From assembly GCA_007280315.1 (NCBI GenBank), contig QYQC01000171.1, positions 1 through 15,432 on the forward strand: a stretch of DNA of 15,432 nt. Direction: 5' to 3'. Source of the stretch: Betaproteobacteria bacterium (lineage in GTDB: Bacteria > Pseudomonadota > Gammaproteobacteria > Burkholderiales > SG8-39). The notes under the pieces are model-generated. The model was not told the origin of the DNA. It saw nothing but the letters and a program-made list of their open reading frames with translations, and made no database searches. Shown here one piece after another: positions 7,637 to 14,898 of the stretch. How positions within the stretch are numbered: position 1 is the stretch's first letter; each line of letters starts with the position of its first letter. The translations under genes and the position numbers were made by a program.

Positions 7637-9061
7637 CTAGAGCAGGAACAGCGTTGCCAGGCCCAGGAAAATGAAAAATCCGCCGCTATCAGTCACCGCG
7701 GTGATCATCACGCTTGAGCCCAGCGCGGGGTCGCGTCCCAGCTTGTCCATGGCAAGCGGGATGAACACGCCCATCATTGCTGCGAGCACCAGATTGAGCA
7801 TCATCGCCCCAGTCATTACCAGGCCCAGCTCCGGATTTTCATATAACCAGTATGCGACCAGGCCGAGGATACCGCCCCAGATCAGGCCGTTTAGCAACGC
7901 AACGCTGATCTCTTTGAAAAAAAGCATACGCGCGTTCTGCAGCTGGCCCAGCGCAATCGAGCGCACGATCATGGTGATGGTCTGATTGCCGGAGTTGCCG
8001 CCGATGCCGGCGACGATGGGCATGAGTGCCGCCAGCGCCACCAGCTTTTCGATCGAACCTTCAAAGGCGCCGATCACGCGCGAAGCGATGAATGCGGTAA
8101 CCAGATTTACCGCCAGCCAGGCCCAGCGGTTCTTTACGCTGTCCCAGACCGAGGAAAAAATGTCCTCTTCTTCGCGCAGGCCGGCCTGCGCTAGTTGTTC
8201 TGCTTCGGTACTGTCGCGGATGTAATCGACAACGGCATTTACAGTTACCCGGCCGATCAGTCGCCCGGCATCATCCACCACGGCGGCCGACACCAGATCA
8301 TAGCGCTCGAACGTCTGTGCCGCCTCCTGCGCAGGGTCGTCGGGATGTAGTCTTACCACCTCGGTCGACATGGCCGCGCTTACCATTACATCGAGATCGG
8401 TTACGATCATCTTGCTGATTGGCAGGGCGCCCTTCAGGTGCCGGCCGCGGTCGACCACGAACACCAGATCGGTATGGTCAGGCAGCTCGTCCAGGCGGCG
8501 CAGATAGCGGGTCACCGCCTCAAGCGTAATGTCCTCGCGCACGCTGACCATGTCGAACGCCATCAGTGCGCCTACTGAATCTTCCGCATAGGACATGGCC
8601 GCGCGCAGCTGTAGGCGCTCTTCCTCGGGCAGCGACTGGAACACGTCCTCGAGCACGCCTTCGGGCAGATCAGGCGCGAGATCGGCGATTTCGTCGGTGT
8701 CGAGCTGCTCGGTCGCTGCGACCAGCTCCTCATCGTCCATGCTTTCAATCAGCGTTTCGCGTACGGCATCGGAAACTTCGAGCAGGATTTCGCCGTCGCG
8801 CTCGGCCTTCACCAGATCCCAGACGATCAGGCGCTCCTCGAGCGGCAGCGCTTCAAGCACGAAGGCGACGTCAGCAAGATGCAAGGCGTCGAGCCTGGCG
8901 CGCAGCACGTCCAGCAGCGGGCGGGCGGCAGCCGGGGCGCCGACGACGTCATTGCGAGCGGGTGGCTCTTCCAGGTCCTGGAGCCGGCGCAGAAGCGCAC
9001 GCAACTCGCGCAGAATTTCCTGCAGGTCCTCGAGCTCTTTCTTTTGGCTGGTGTCGGTCAA
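7637..9061 (-). CDS. mgtE: Magnesium transporter MgtE
   Basis: Dimeric Mg2+ channel of the inner membrane, gated by cytoplasmic magnesium. Domain order from the TTG at 9061 (474 residues): a charged N-terminal helix, the superhelical MgtE N domain at about 40-153, a CBS pair at about 163-283 beginning with [10 protein letters not shown], then five membrane segments from about 313 to the end. The signature [13 protein letters not shown] is at 348-359 and the pore aspartate is in TAVTDSGGF near 458. No ATG fits. An in-frame TTG at 9097 would add 12 residues, but homology starts about at the second TTG, which has GAGG five bases upstream, and the best promoter candidate would start transcription near 9100. 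No M-box riboswitch fits in the short leader. Confidence 0.94.
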   Translation of the reverse strand: MTDTSQKKELEDLQEILRELRALLRRLQDLEEPPARNDVVGAPAAARPLLDVLRARLDALHLADVAFVLEALPLEERLIVWDLVKAERDGEILLEVSDAVRETLIESMDDEELVAATEQLDTDEIADLAPDLPEGVLEDVFQSLPEEERLQLRAAMSYAEDSVGALMAFDMVSVREDITLEAVTRYLRRLDELPDHTDLVFVVDRGRHLKGALPISKMIVTDLDVMVSAAMSTEVVRLHPDDPAQEAAQTFERYDLVSAAVVDDAGRLIGRVTVNAVVDYIRDSTEAEQLAQAGLREEEDIFSSVWDSVKNRWAWLAVNLVTAFIASRVIGAFEGSIEKLVALAALMPIVAGIGGNSGNQTITMIVRSIALGQLQNARMLFFKEISVALLNGLIWGGILGLVAYWLYENPELGLVMTGAMMLNLVLAAMMGVFIPLAMDKLGRDPALGSSVMITAVTDSGGFFIFLGLATLFLL

Positions 9062-9106
9062 ATTCGCCTCGGCCGGGGTGGGAACGCGGCTGCGCAACCG
9101 CAGCCG

Positions 9107-9133
9107 ATTCTAGCAGCCGGGGTATGTTTGCAA
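9107..9133 (-). promoter_or_regulatory. Candidate promoter for mgtE
   Basis: On the minus strand TAGAAT (9112-9107) matches five of six -10 positions. A -35-like TTGCAA (9133-9128) is 15 bases upstream, or TTTGCA or TTTTGC at 16 or 17. It sits in the 176-base gap between mtgA and mgtE. The predicted transcript start near 9100 favours the mgtE start at 9061 and leaves a leader of about 40 bases. Confidence 0.4.
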
Positions 9134-9237
9134 AACCGGTTTATGCATTTTTTCGCCAATGGCAGAGGTCTGCGCGCTTTGGCGACGCCTTGCGCCGGGC
9201 GGCGCTGAAAACCGGCAAGGAACCGGGTAACGGAATC

Positions 9238-9957
9238 CTACGGAAGCTGGGCCGACGGCATGCGCGCGCGGATGGTATCGCTGTAGCGCTGCAGGAATTC
9301 GGAATCCCTGTTGCGTTCGAAATAGAGCGGTCGGGGCAGCATTGCTGCCAGGCGCGCTGCCTGCTCGGCGTTAAGGCTGGCGGCGCTGACATTGTAGTAA
9401 TGCCGCGCGGCAGCTTCGGCGCCGAACACGCCCTCCCCCCACTCGGCGACATTAAGATAGATTTCCAGAATGCGCTCCTTGTCCATAATCATTTCGAGCA
9501 TCCAGGTAATGACCGCCTCCTGCCCTTTTCGCCACAGGTTCTTCTCGCCGGAAAGAAACAGGTTCTTGGCCAGCTGTTGGCTTATGGTAGAACCGCCGGC
9601 CACTACCCTACCCCGCTTCTGGTTCTTTTCCATTGCTTTCTGGATGCCCGCCCAGTCGAAACCGTCGTGCTCGGAGAATTTGGCGTCTTCAGCCACGATT
9701 GCCGCGCGCTTCAGTTCGTCGGAAATGCGCGCGTAGCTGGCCCAGCGCTGCTTCAGGGTCGCATTGGAGTTCTTGACGCGCAGGCGCTCCAACCGCGCCT
9801 GCATGAAGCTTGTGTTTTCCGGGTTGTGTTCGACCCAGTACCAGATGTGCGCCGCAAACCAGCTCTGGTACAGCAGCAGGACGATGAAAAGGGCGCCCAG
9901 CGTGTAGCAGAATACTTTCCACAGCGACGCCAGCGTTCGGGTTAGCAGCTTAAACAT
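9238..9957 (-). CDS. mtgA: Monofunctional biosynthetic peptidoglycan transglycosylase
   Basis: Glycosyltransferase family 51 enzyme that polymerises lipid II into glycan strands on the periplasmic side of the inner membrane. It has 239 residues: a single N-terminal anchor at about 15-37, then the catalytic domain. AIVAEDAKFSEHDGFDW at 86-102 carries the catalytic glutamate Glu90; GGSTISQQLAKNLFLS at 121-136 is the second signature; RKGQEAVITWMLE and ILEIYLNVAEWGEGVFGAEAA at 163-183 complete the GT51 core. There is no transpeptidase domain, so it is MtgA and not a bifunctional PBP. The ATG overlaps the aroE stop by 8 bases (ATGTTTAA). The aroE-mtgA pairing is common in betaproteobacteria. Confidence 0.96.
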   Translation of the reverse strand: MFKLLTRTLASLWKVFCYTLGALFIVLLLYQSWFAAHIWYWVEHNPENTSFMQARLERLRVKNSNATLKQRWASYARISDELKRAAIVAEDAKFSEHDGFDWAGIQKAMEKNQKRGRVVAGGSTISQQLAKNLFLSGEKNLWRKGQEAVITWMLEMIMDKERILEIYLNVAEWGEGVFGAEAAARHYYNVSAASLNAEQAARLAAMLPRPLYFERNRDSEFLQRYSDTIRARMPSAQLP

Positions 9958-10768
9958 GGCCCGATTCCCGCAGCAGCTTCAACACCGGGGCGCTTTCCGG
10001 ACGCACGCCGCGCCAGACAAAAAACGATTCTGCGGCCTGCTCCACCAGCATACCCAGGCCGTCGGCCAGGAGCGCTGCACTTTCGCCGCGGGCGAATGCG
10101 AGAAACGGCGTTTCACCTTTTCCGTACATCATGTCGTAAGCGAGGGCGCCGGGGGCGTAGACTCCCCGCGGCAATGGGGGAAGCTCCCCCGCCAGGCTGG
10201 CCGACGTGGCATTGACGACGAGGTCGAACTGTCTATTGGCCAGTGCCGCGTAGCTGCTGGCTTCCAGTGCACCATGGAGGCTTTGCGCCAACTGTTGCGC
10301 TCGGTCCAGCGTACGATTGGCGAGTACGAACTGCGCCGGGTGCTGTTGCAGCAAGGGATCGATTACGCCGCGCGCCGCGCCGCCCGCGCCCAGCAGCAGA
10401 ACGCGCTGGCCGGCGATGGCGCAGCCAAGATTGTCTATCAGATCGCGTACCAGCCCCGCGCCGTCGGTGTTGTCGCCGAAAATAATCTCATGGTCGAATT
10501 TGAGCGTGTTGACCGCCTGCGCCGCGCGCGCGCGCGCGGATAGCGTCGTGGCGTAGCGCGTTGCCTCGGCCTTGAACGGCAGCGTGACGTTGAGACCGCG
10601 CCCGCCGCGCGCGCGAAACGCGTCCGCGGTCACAACGAATTTATGTATCGGCGCGAGCAGCAAGTCGTATGCCAGATCGTGCCCGGTCTGGCGTGCAAAC
10701 GCGGCATGAATCAGCGGAGATTTGCTGTGCTCGACAGGATTGCCGATGACGGCATACTGGTCCGGCAT
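9950..10768 (-). CDS. aroE: Shikimate dehydrogenase (NADP+)
   Basis: Reduces 3-dehydroshikimate to shikimate in the aromatic amino acid pathway. The 272 residues show every family landmark: IGNPVEHSKSPLIH at 8-21 (shikimate serines), GLNVTLPFK at 58-66 with catalytic Lys66, GDNTDG at 98-103 with catalytic Asp102, the NADP-binding loop GAGGAARG at 127-134 and NRT at 151-153 for phosphate recognition, NATSASL at 186-192, YDMMYGKGETPFL at 211-223 and DGLGMLVEQAAESF near the C-terminus. This is AroE type and not the bifunctional YdiB. It starts nine bases after the tonB-like stop and overlaps mtgA by eight bases, so the three genes are probably one transcript. Confidence 0.97.
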   Translation of the reverse strand: MPDQYAVIGNPVEHSKSPLIHAAFARQTGHDLAYDLLLAPIHKFVVTADAFRARGGRGLNVTLPFKAEATRYATTLSARARAAQAVNTLKFDHEIIFGDNTDGAGLVRDLIDNLGCAIAGQRVLLLGAGGAARGVIDPLLQQHPAQFVLANRTLDRAQQLAQSLHGALEASSYAALANRQFDLVVNATSASLAGELPPLPRGVYAPGALAYDMMYGKGETPFLAFARGESAALLADGLGMLVEQAAESFFVWRGVRPESAPVLKLLRESGHV

Positions 10769-10777
10769 GGTGTGAAA

Positions 10778-11671
10778 TCATTCTCCCAGTAATTTGTCGC
10801 CCGGCGCGAAGGTCCAGGTACGGGTAATGTCGAGAATGTCGGCGTCGCGTTTTATGTTTGCCGGGAAGTTGGCGTAGGGCGCGGCCATCTTTACGATGCG
10901 CTCGGCCGCCCGGTCTAGAATCTGATGTCCGGAGGAGCGCAGCACTTCGACTTTGTCAAGGCTGCCGTCGGCCTTGATCGAAACGGAGAGTACCAGGCTG
11001 CCATAGAGCCTGCCGCGCGCGTCCTGCGGATAGTTCAGGTTGCCGATGCGCTCGACCTTGAGGCGCCAGTCCTCGACGTATTGCGCGTAGCGGAACTCCT
11101 GCGCGCTGGAACCGATGAATTTTCTGATCGGGCGCTTTTGATACTCCTCCAGCTGGCGCGAGATCTGCGCTTCCATACGCGCAATGGCGAGCGCGCTGGT
11201 GGCGAGGTCCTGGCCCGACACCCGCGGCTGCGGTGCCTCCGCTGCGGACGCCGCTTTCGGTTGCTCCGTGGGCGTCACGTTCTTCTCGGCCTTCAGCTGA
11301 GTCATCATTTTCAGCTGTTGCGCCTCCAGTTCCTTTACGCGCTGCGCCGCGCGCTTGGCATCGGCGCCGGATTCAGCCTCTTTCAGTAACGGCAGAGGTG
11401 TCTTTGCGCGCCGGTTTTCGTCGGTGTTGCCGCCGCCATCGAGATTTGCCTGCGCCAATACGTTCGTCTTAACTGGTCTTGCTTTGGTCTTGCTGTTGAC
11501 CAGGACAACCTCGAGTGTCGGGGCAACGTATCTGTCGAAGACGATATCGGGCAGCTTGAAATGAACCGACAGCACTACCGCGTGCATTAAAATGGACAGG
11601 GCCAGCGCGACGGAAAAGCTGCGCGACGAAGCGTCCATGCCGGCCATGAATTCAGGCCAGCGCAGGCGCAT
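10778..11671 (-). CDS. TonB family energy-transducer-like protein
   Basis: A 297-residue protein from the ATG at 11671. A membrane anchor lies at about 19-38 (FSVALALSILMHAVVLSVHF), with the histidine inside the helix that TonB proteins use to contact ExbB-ExbD. The middle is charged and Ala/Glu/Lys rich with a probable coiled coil at about 98-132; it lacks the long Pro-Lys/Glu repeats of classical TonB. The C-terminal TonB domain is at about 200-290: VEDWRLKVERIGNLNYPQDAR, LYGSLVLSVSIKADGSLDKVEV, SSGHQILDRAAERIV and the terminal ITRTWTFAPG strand. No exbB, exbD or receptor gene is in the window, so the partner is unknown. Alternative starts are TTG 11698 and ATG 11647 or 11638; none has a clear ribosome site. 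Confidence 0.85.
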   Translation of the reverse strand: MRLRWPEFMAGMDASSRSFSVALALSILMHAVVLSVHFKLPDIVFDRYVAPTLEVVLVNSKTKARPVKTNVLAQANLDGGGNTDENRRAKTPLPLLKEAESGADAKRAAQRVKELEAQQLKMMTQLKAEKNVTPTEQPKAASAAEAPQPRVSGQDLATSALAIARMEAQISRQLEEYQKRPIRKFIGSSAQEFRYAQYVEDWRLKVERIGNLNYPQDARGRLYGSLVLSVSIKADGSLDKVEVLRSSGHQILDRAAERIVKMAAPYANFPANIKRDADILDITRTWTFAPGDKLLGE

Positions 11672-11728
11672 GGAGCCGAGCGGATAAGCGCTGCGCAATC
11701 AGACCTCAAACACTAGTGAAATCAGTGT

Positions 11729-11759
11729 ATTCTATGCTTTCTGGGAGAATTTATCTTAA
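11729..11759 (-). promoter_or_regulatory. Candidate promoter for the tonB-like-aroE-mtgA transcript
   Basis: The spacer between the RNase gene and the tonB-like gene is strikingly AT-rich for this window. On the minus strand it holds TAGAAT (11734-11729) as a -10 and TTAAGA (11759-11754) as a weak -35 at a long 19-base spacing. The palindrome CACTAGTG (11711-11718) follows just after the predicted transcript start and could be an operator. Confidence 0.35.
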
Positions 11760-11793
11760 CTATTTCCAGAGCTCACGTCGCTGGCTTCGCCCC

Positions 11794-13638
11794 CTAGCTT
11801 TCAACCGCGCCCTTGTATCGGGCGTTGACCGAGTTGTCGATCAGATCTATCCCTTCGATTTCAAGCAATACGCGGCTGCCCATTTCCAGATCCGGCAGTG
11901 ACGGCACGCGGACATACAGCGGAATGCCTTCGAATTTGACCAGGTTGTCGCGCAGCACCTGCGCCTTCGCCAGCGTAATCCTCTCCTGCAGCAGCCAGCG
12001 CAGACACCAATAGTGCTCCATTTTGTTTTGGAACTGATCGTAAGCCGCAAACGTCAGTTCGAATTCGCGCATCGCCGCCATTAGGTCAGCGGAATTTTTT
12101 CCGAATGGCGGCGCCCTGCCCGAGACGCACGCGAGTAACTGCCATTGGTTTAGCAGATCGATATAGCGGCGTAGCGGTGAGCTGGCCCAGATGTAGTGCG
12201 ATACGCCCAGGCCCTGGTGCGGTGACGCCACCGTAGTCATGCGCACTTTGCCGTTCGATTGGGTGCGGTAGATGGCGGGTACGCCGCGGTCTGCGAGCAG
12301 CCTTCCCCAATTATTGTTGACGCTGATCATCAGCTCCGCCACCAGCTTGTCCAGCGGCGCGCCGCGCCGGCGCTCGACGATGCTGACGCGCTCGTTCTCG
12401 ACGTAAAAGTTGTAGTCGACGCGGTCCTGCTGTGTCGCCGGCTTGCCGCGCGCCGCTTCTAGTTCGAGCGCGAGCCGCCACAGGAAAAACAGCTCTGCCT
12501 CGAACGGCAGGTCACCGCGTTCTTCGCCGGCAAGAAACGCCGCGTCCAGCGCTTCCACCTGATGGTGGCGCAGGTTGGCGGCGATGCGCACGCGCTCGAT
12601 GCGGGTTTCCTGTCCCTCGATCAGGTGCGACAGCGGATTGATGTCCAGGTAGAGCGACACCGCTGGGCACTCGCTTCCCTCGGCTAGAGTGTAGCGTTCG
12701 ATCACCTGCGGCGGCAGCATGGTGATCTTCTGCCCGGGAATGTAGGCGGTGGACAGGCGCGCGCGCGCGATTTTGTCCAACGCGGACCCCGGCACGAACC
12801 CCAGCCCCGGGGCTGCGATGTGAATGCCGACGCGATAGCGGCCATTGGCAAGCCGCGTCAAGGAAAAGGCGTCGTCGATTTCAGTTGTGCTGGCGTCATC
12901 CAGGCTGAACGCCGCGACGTTCGCCAAGGGCATATCGGGCGGCTCGTCCGCGGCGATCTCCTCGTACACGCCGTTTTCCCTAGGAAAGTATTCGAACAGG
13001 AACGCGCCCAGATGGTAGTCATGGCTGGAGGGCAGAGCGCCGGCGCGCTCGAACAGCCTGGCCGGCGACAGCCCGCTCGATTCGCTGGCCAACTCCAGCG
13101 CCTTGGTCTCGATGCGGTTGCGATCGGGCCGGTACAGCAACTGCGGCAAAATGGCGCGCAGGGCCTCCGGTACGGTGCCGCGCTGCAGATCACCCGACCA
13201 GGATAGTATCTGCTTCTCCTGTATTTTTTTCTTTTCCACGCTCGCAAGCGCCGCCTTGAGCGTGTCGGCGGACGCGGCGCGAAAACGCCCCTTGCCCTTG
13301 CGGTAGAAATACATCGGCGCCGTCTGCAGTTTGATCAGAATCGCCGCCGCCTCCACTGCGCTCGCCGCGTGTCCGCAATATTCGCGCGCCAGGTCGGCGA
13401 AACCAAACTCCGCTTCGCCGCAGCACTGCCACAGGAATTCGGTATCGATGTCCTCGGCCAAGGTTTCGGTTTTACCCATGAACTCCCCCAGCGGGGGCGC
13501 GTCGAAGCGTAACAGCACACTCGCCGCCTTGATTTTGCTTCGCTTGCCGTGCGTCGCTTCCACCTGCAGCGAGGTGTCGCTCTCGGCGAGCACTGCGCCG
13601 ACCTTGAAGCTGCCGGTCTCTTCGTACAGCACGTTCAT
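11794..13638 (-). CDS. RNase II family (RNB domain) exoribonuclease
   Basis: A 614-residue 3'-5' exoribonuclease-like protein. The N-terminal GSFKVGAVLAESDTSLQVEATHGKRSKIKA segment resembles a small beta-barrel RNA-binding domain. The RNB core holds FSLDDASTTEIDDAFSL at about 244-260, YRVGIHIAAPG, LSTAYIPGQKITMLPP, and WASSPLRRYIDLLNQWQL near 484-500. A short S1-like tail follows (about 565-605). Aligned with E. coli RNase II (IDSASTEDMDD, Asp201/207/209/210), three aspartates are kept (247, 255, 256) but Asp207 is Glu253. I chose ATG 13638 because the protein then begins MNVLYEETGSFKVG; a GTG at 13683 would add 15 residues. Whether to call it rnb or a separate betaproteobacterial RNB subfamily is uncertain. 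Confidence 0.88.
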   Translation of the reverse strand: MNVLYEETGSFKVGAVLAESDTSLQVEATHGKRSKIKAASVLLRFDAPPLGEFMGKTETLAEDIDTEFLWQCCGEAEFGFADLAREYCGHAASAVEAAAILIKLQTAPMYFYRKGKGRFRAASADTLKAALASVEKKKIQEKQILSWSGDLQRGTVPEALRAILPQLLYRPDRNRIETKALELASESSGLSPARLFERAGALPSSHDYHLGAFLFEYFPRENGVYEEIAADEPPDMPLANVAAFSLDDASTTEIDDAFSLTRLANGRYRVGIHIAAPGLGFVPGSALDKIARARLSTAYIPGQKITMLPPQVIERYTLAEGSECPAVSLYLDINPLSHLIEGQETRIERVRIAANLRHHQVEALDAAFLAGEERGDLPFEAELFFLWRLALELEAARGKPATQQDRVDYNFYVENERVSIVERRRGAPLDKLVAELMISVNNNWGRLLADRGVPAIYRTQSNGKVRMTTVASPHQGLGVSHYIWASSPLRRYIDLLNQWQLLACVSGRAPPFGKNSADLMAAMREFELTFAAYDQFQNKMEHYWCLRWLLQERITLAKAQVLRDNLVKFEGIPLYVRVPSLPDLEMGSRVLLEIEGIDLIDNSVNARYKGAVES

Positions 13639-13707
13639 GGGATCAAAGCCGAAGGAAAAAGTATGCTTGGGCAACGCCGCCACGCCAGTCGGTCAAGCGC
13701 CGAGGTA

Positions 13708-13778
13708 CGGCCTCCGCGCATCGTCCAGCGAGATGTTGCAGGTCCAAATTATACGCTAGCCGCACCGCGCGGAGGCCG
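13708..13778. repeat. Perfect 12-base inverted repeat in a divergent spacer
   Basis: CGGCCTCCGCGC (13708-13719) is repeated as its exact reverse complement GCGCGGAGGCCG (13767-13778), 47 bases apart. It lies in the 271-base spacer between the RNase II-like gene and the HMG-CoA lyase gene. The arms flank a consensus -10 box for the RNase gene. It may be a looping operator or the stem of a short RNA; neither is shown by the sequence alone. Confidence 0.6.
13748..13753 (-). promoter_or_regulatory. Candidate -10 box for the RNase II-like gene
   Basis: The minus strand reads TATAAT exactly at 13753-13748, inside an AT-rich patch between the two arms of the inverted repeat. No -35 resembling TTGACA is found at the usual distance; that position falls in the GC-rich right arm. 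If used, it gives a leader of about 100 bases before the ATG at 13638, and suggests activator dependence. Confidence 0.4.
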
Positions 13779-13896
13779 ATGACGCACCCGCAGAAGCGCT
13801 TCGCATACAGCGGCATCGCAGCGATCGCCGCATGAGTTCAATATGGAATACTTGGTAGAATTCAGCCGATCGCGGCGGAAATCATGTTCGCGCAAC

Positions 13897-13904
13897 AGGA
13901 AGGA
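13897..13904 (+). promoter_or_regulatory. Ribosome binding site of the HMG-CoA lyase gene
   Basis: AGGAAGGA ends five bases before the ATG at 13910. It is the strongest start signal on the plus strand in this region and supports that start against the longer overlapping frame beginning at 13843. Confidence 0.75.
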
Positions 13905-13909
13905 ATCCT

Positions 13910-14851
13910 ATGGACGCAGTCGAGGTAACCATATCCGAGGTGGGCCCGCGCGACGGGCTGCAGAACACCAAGAGTTTCATGCCGACTGCGGCGAAGAAGG
14001 CCTGGATCAGCGCCGAGGCGGCAGCCGGCGTACACGAGATCGAGGTCTGCTCTTTCGTTCCGGCAAAGTTGATCCCGCAGTTCGTCGATGCCGAGGAAGT
14101 TCTTGCGCACGCCAACTCCGTCGATGGATTGACCGCGGTGGTGCTGGTGCCCAACTTGAAGGGTTGCGAACGCGCCATAGGCGCCGGCGCACGCCGCATT
14201 ACCGTGCCCGTATCCGTATCCGAAGCGCACAGCATGAGCAACGTGCGCAAAACTACGGCGCAGGCGATCGAGGAATTCGTGCGCATGGCCGATCTGGTGC
14301 GGTCGCAACCGAAAGGCAAACGGCCGCAGCTGGTCGGCGCTTGTTCTACTGCGTTCGGCTGTTCGCTGCAGGGCGTGGTGGCGGAACAGGACGTACTTCG
14401 GGTGGCGCTTGCGCTGCGCGCGGCAGGCGCAGATTCAATCAGTCTGGCCGACACTGTCGGCTATGCCAATCCAGAACAGGTGAAGCGCCTGTTTGGCAGT
14501 GTGCGCAAGGCGATCGGCGAGGATTTCGCCATCGAAGCGCATTTTCACAATACGCGCGGTTTGGGTCTGGCCAACGCGCTCGCCGCCTACGAAGCCGGCG
14601 TGCGCAATTTCGACAGCACCCTTGGCGGTCTGGGCGGTTGTCCCTGGGCGCCCGGCGCGTCCGGCAATGTGGTTACCGAGGACCTGGTGTTCATGTTCGA
14701 GTCGATGGGTGTCAGGACCGGCGTCGATATCAACAAGCTGATCGAGGTGCGCAACACCGTTTTCGCCGCCCTTCCCGACGCCGAGCTCTATGGTCATATT
14801 TCGAAGGCCGGACTGCCCAAGGGATTTCGACCCTTGTCGCTCGCGGCGTGA
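13910..14851 (+). CDS. Hydroxymethylglutaryl-CoA lyase
   Basis: Splits HMG-CoA into acetoacetate and acetyl-CoA, the last step of leucine degradation. The 313 residues form a DRE-TIM barrel: SEVGPRDGLQN at 9-19 with metal ligand Asp15, SFVPAKLIPQ at 48-57, ACSTAFGC at 144-151, EAHFHNTRGLGLAN at 209-222 with metal ligands His211 and His213, and GGLGGCPWAPGASGNVVTEDLV at 239-260 with the catalytic-loop Cys244 and metal ligand Asn253. The GGCP..PGASGN loop separates it from isopropylmalate and citramalate synthases. No leucine-degradation neighbour (liuABCD, CoA transferase) is in view, so it may stand alone. Related lyases for other 3-hydroxy-3-methyl acyl-CoAs cannot be excluded. It converges on the YqiA-type gene after 47 bases. 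Confidence 0.93.
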   Translation: MDAVEVTISEVGPRDGLQNTKSFMPTAAKKAWISAEAAAGVHEIEVCSFVPAKLIPQFVDAEEVLAHANSVDGLTAVVLVPNLKGCERAIGAGARRITVPVSVSEAHSMSNVRKTTAQAIEEFVRMADLVRSQPKGKRPQLVGACSTAFGCSLQGVVAEQDVLRVALALRAAGADSISLADTVGYANPEQVKRLFGSVRKAIGEDFAIEAHFHNTRGLGLANALAAYEAGVRNFDSTLGGLGGCPWAPGASGNVVTEDLVFMFESMGVRTGVDINKLIEVRNTVFAALPDAELYGHISKAGLPKGFRPLSLAA

Positions 14852-14898
14852 CGCGTCGCGCGATTCCAGTCTGAAGGAGTGGCCGATCCGGTCGCGGC

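Noticed and set aside
9192..9205. GCGCC/GGCGC hairpin between mtgA and mgtE as an mtgA terminator
   Set aside because: Only five base pairs, and no T-run follows on the minus strand; such repeats are frequent at this GC content.
8566..9945. 459-codon open frame on the plus strand across mgtE and mtgA
   Set aside because: It spans two antisense genes and their gap, and the translation is Arg/Ala-rich without recognisable domains.
10520..10540. Run of alternating GC (cgcgcgcgcgcg) inside aroE
   Set aside because: It encodes the Ala/Arg stretch of an intact AroE helix in frame; codon bias explains it better than a regulatory or Z-DNA role.
13843..14874. 343-codon plus-strand frame overlapping the HMG-CoA lyase gene
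   Set aside because: Wrong frame: the 13910 frame has every lyase motif and a strong ribosome site; this one is Arg/Gly-rich shadow.
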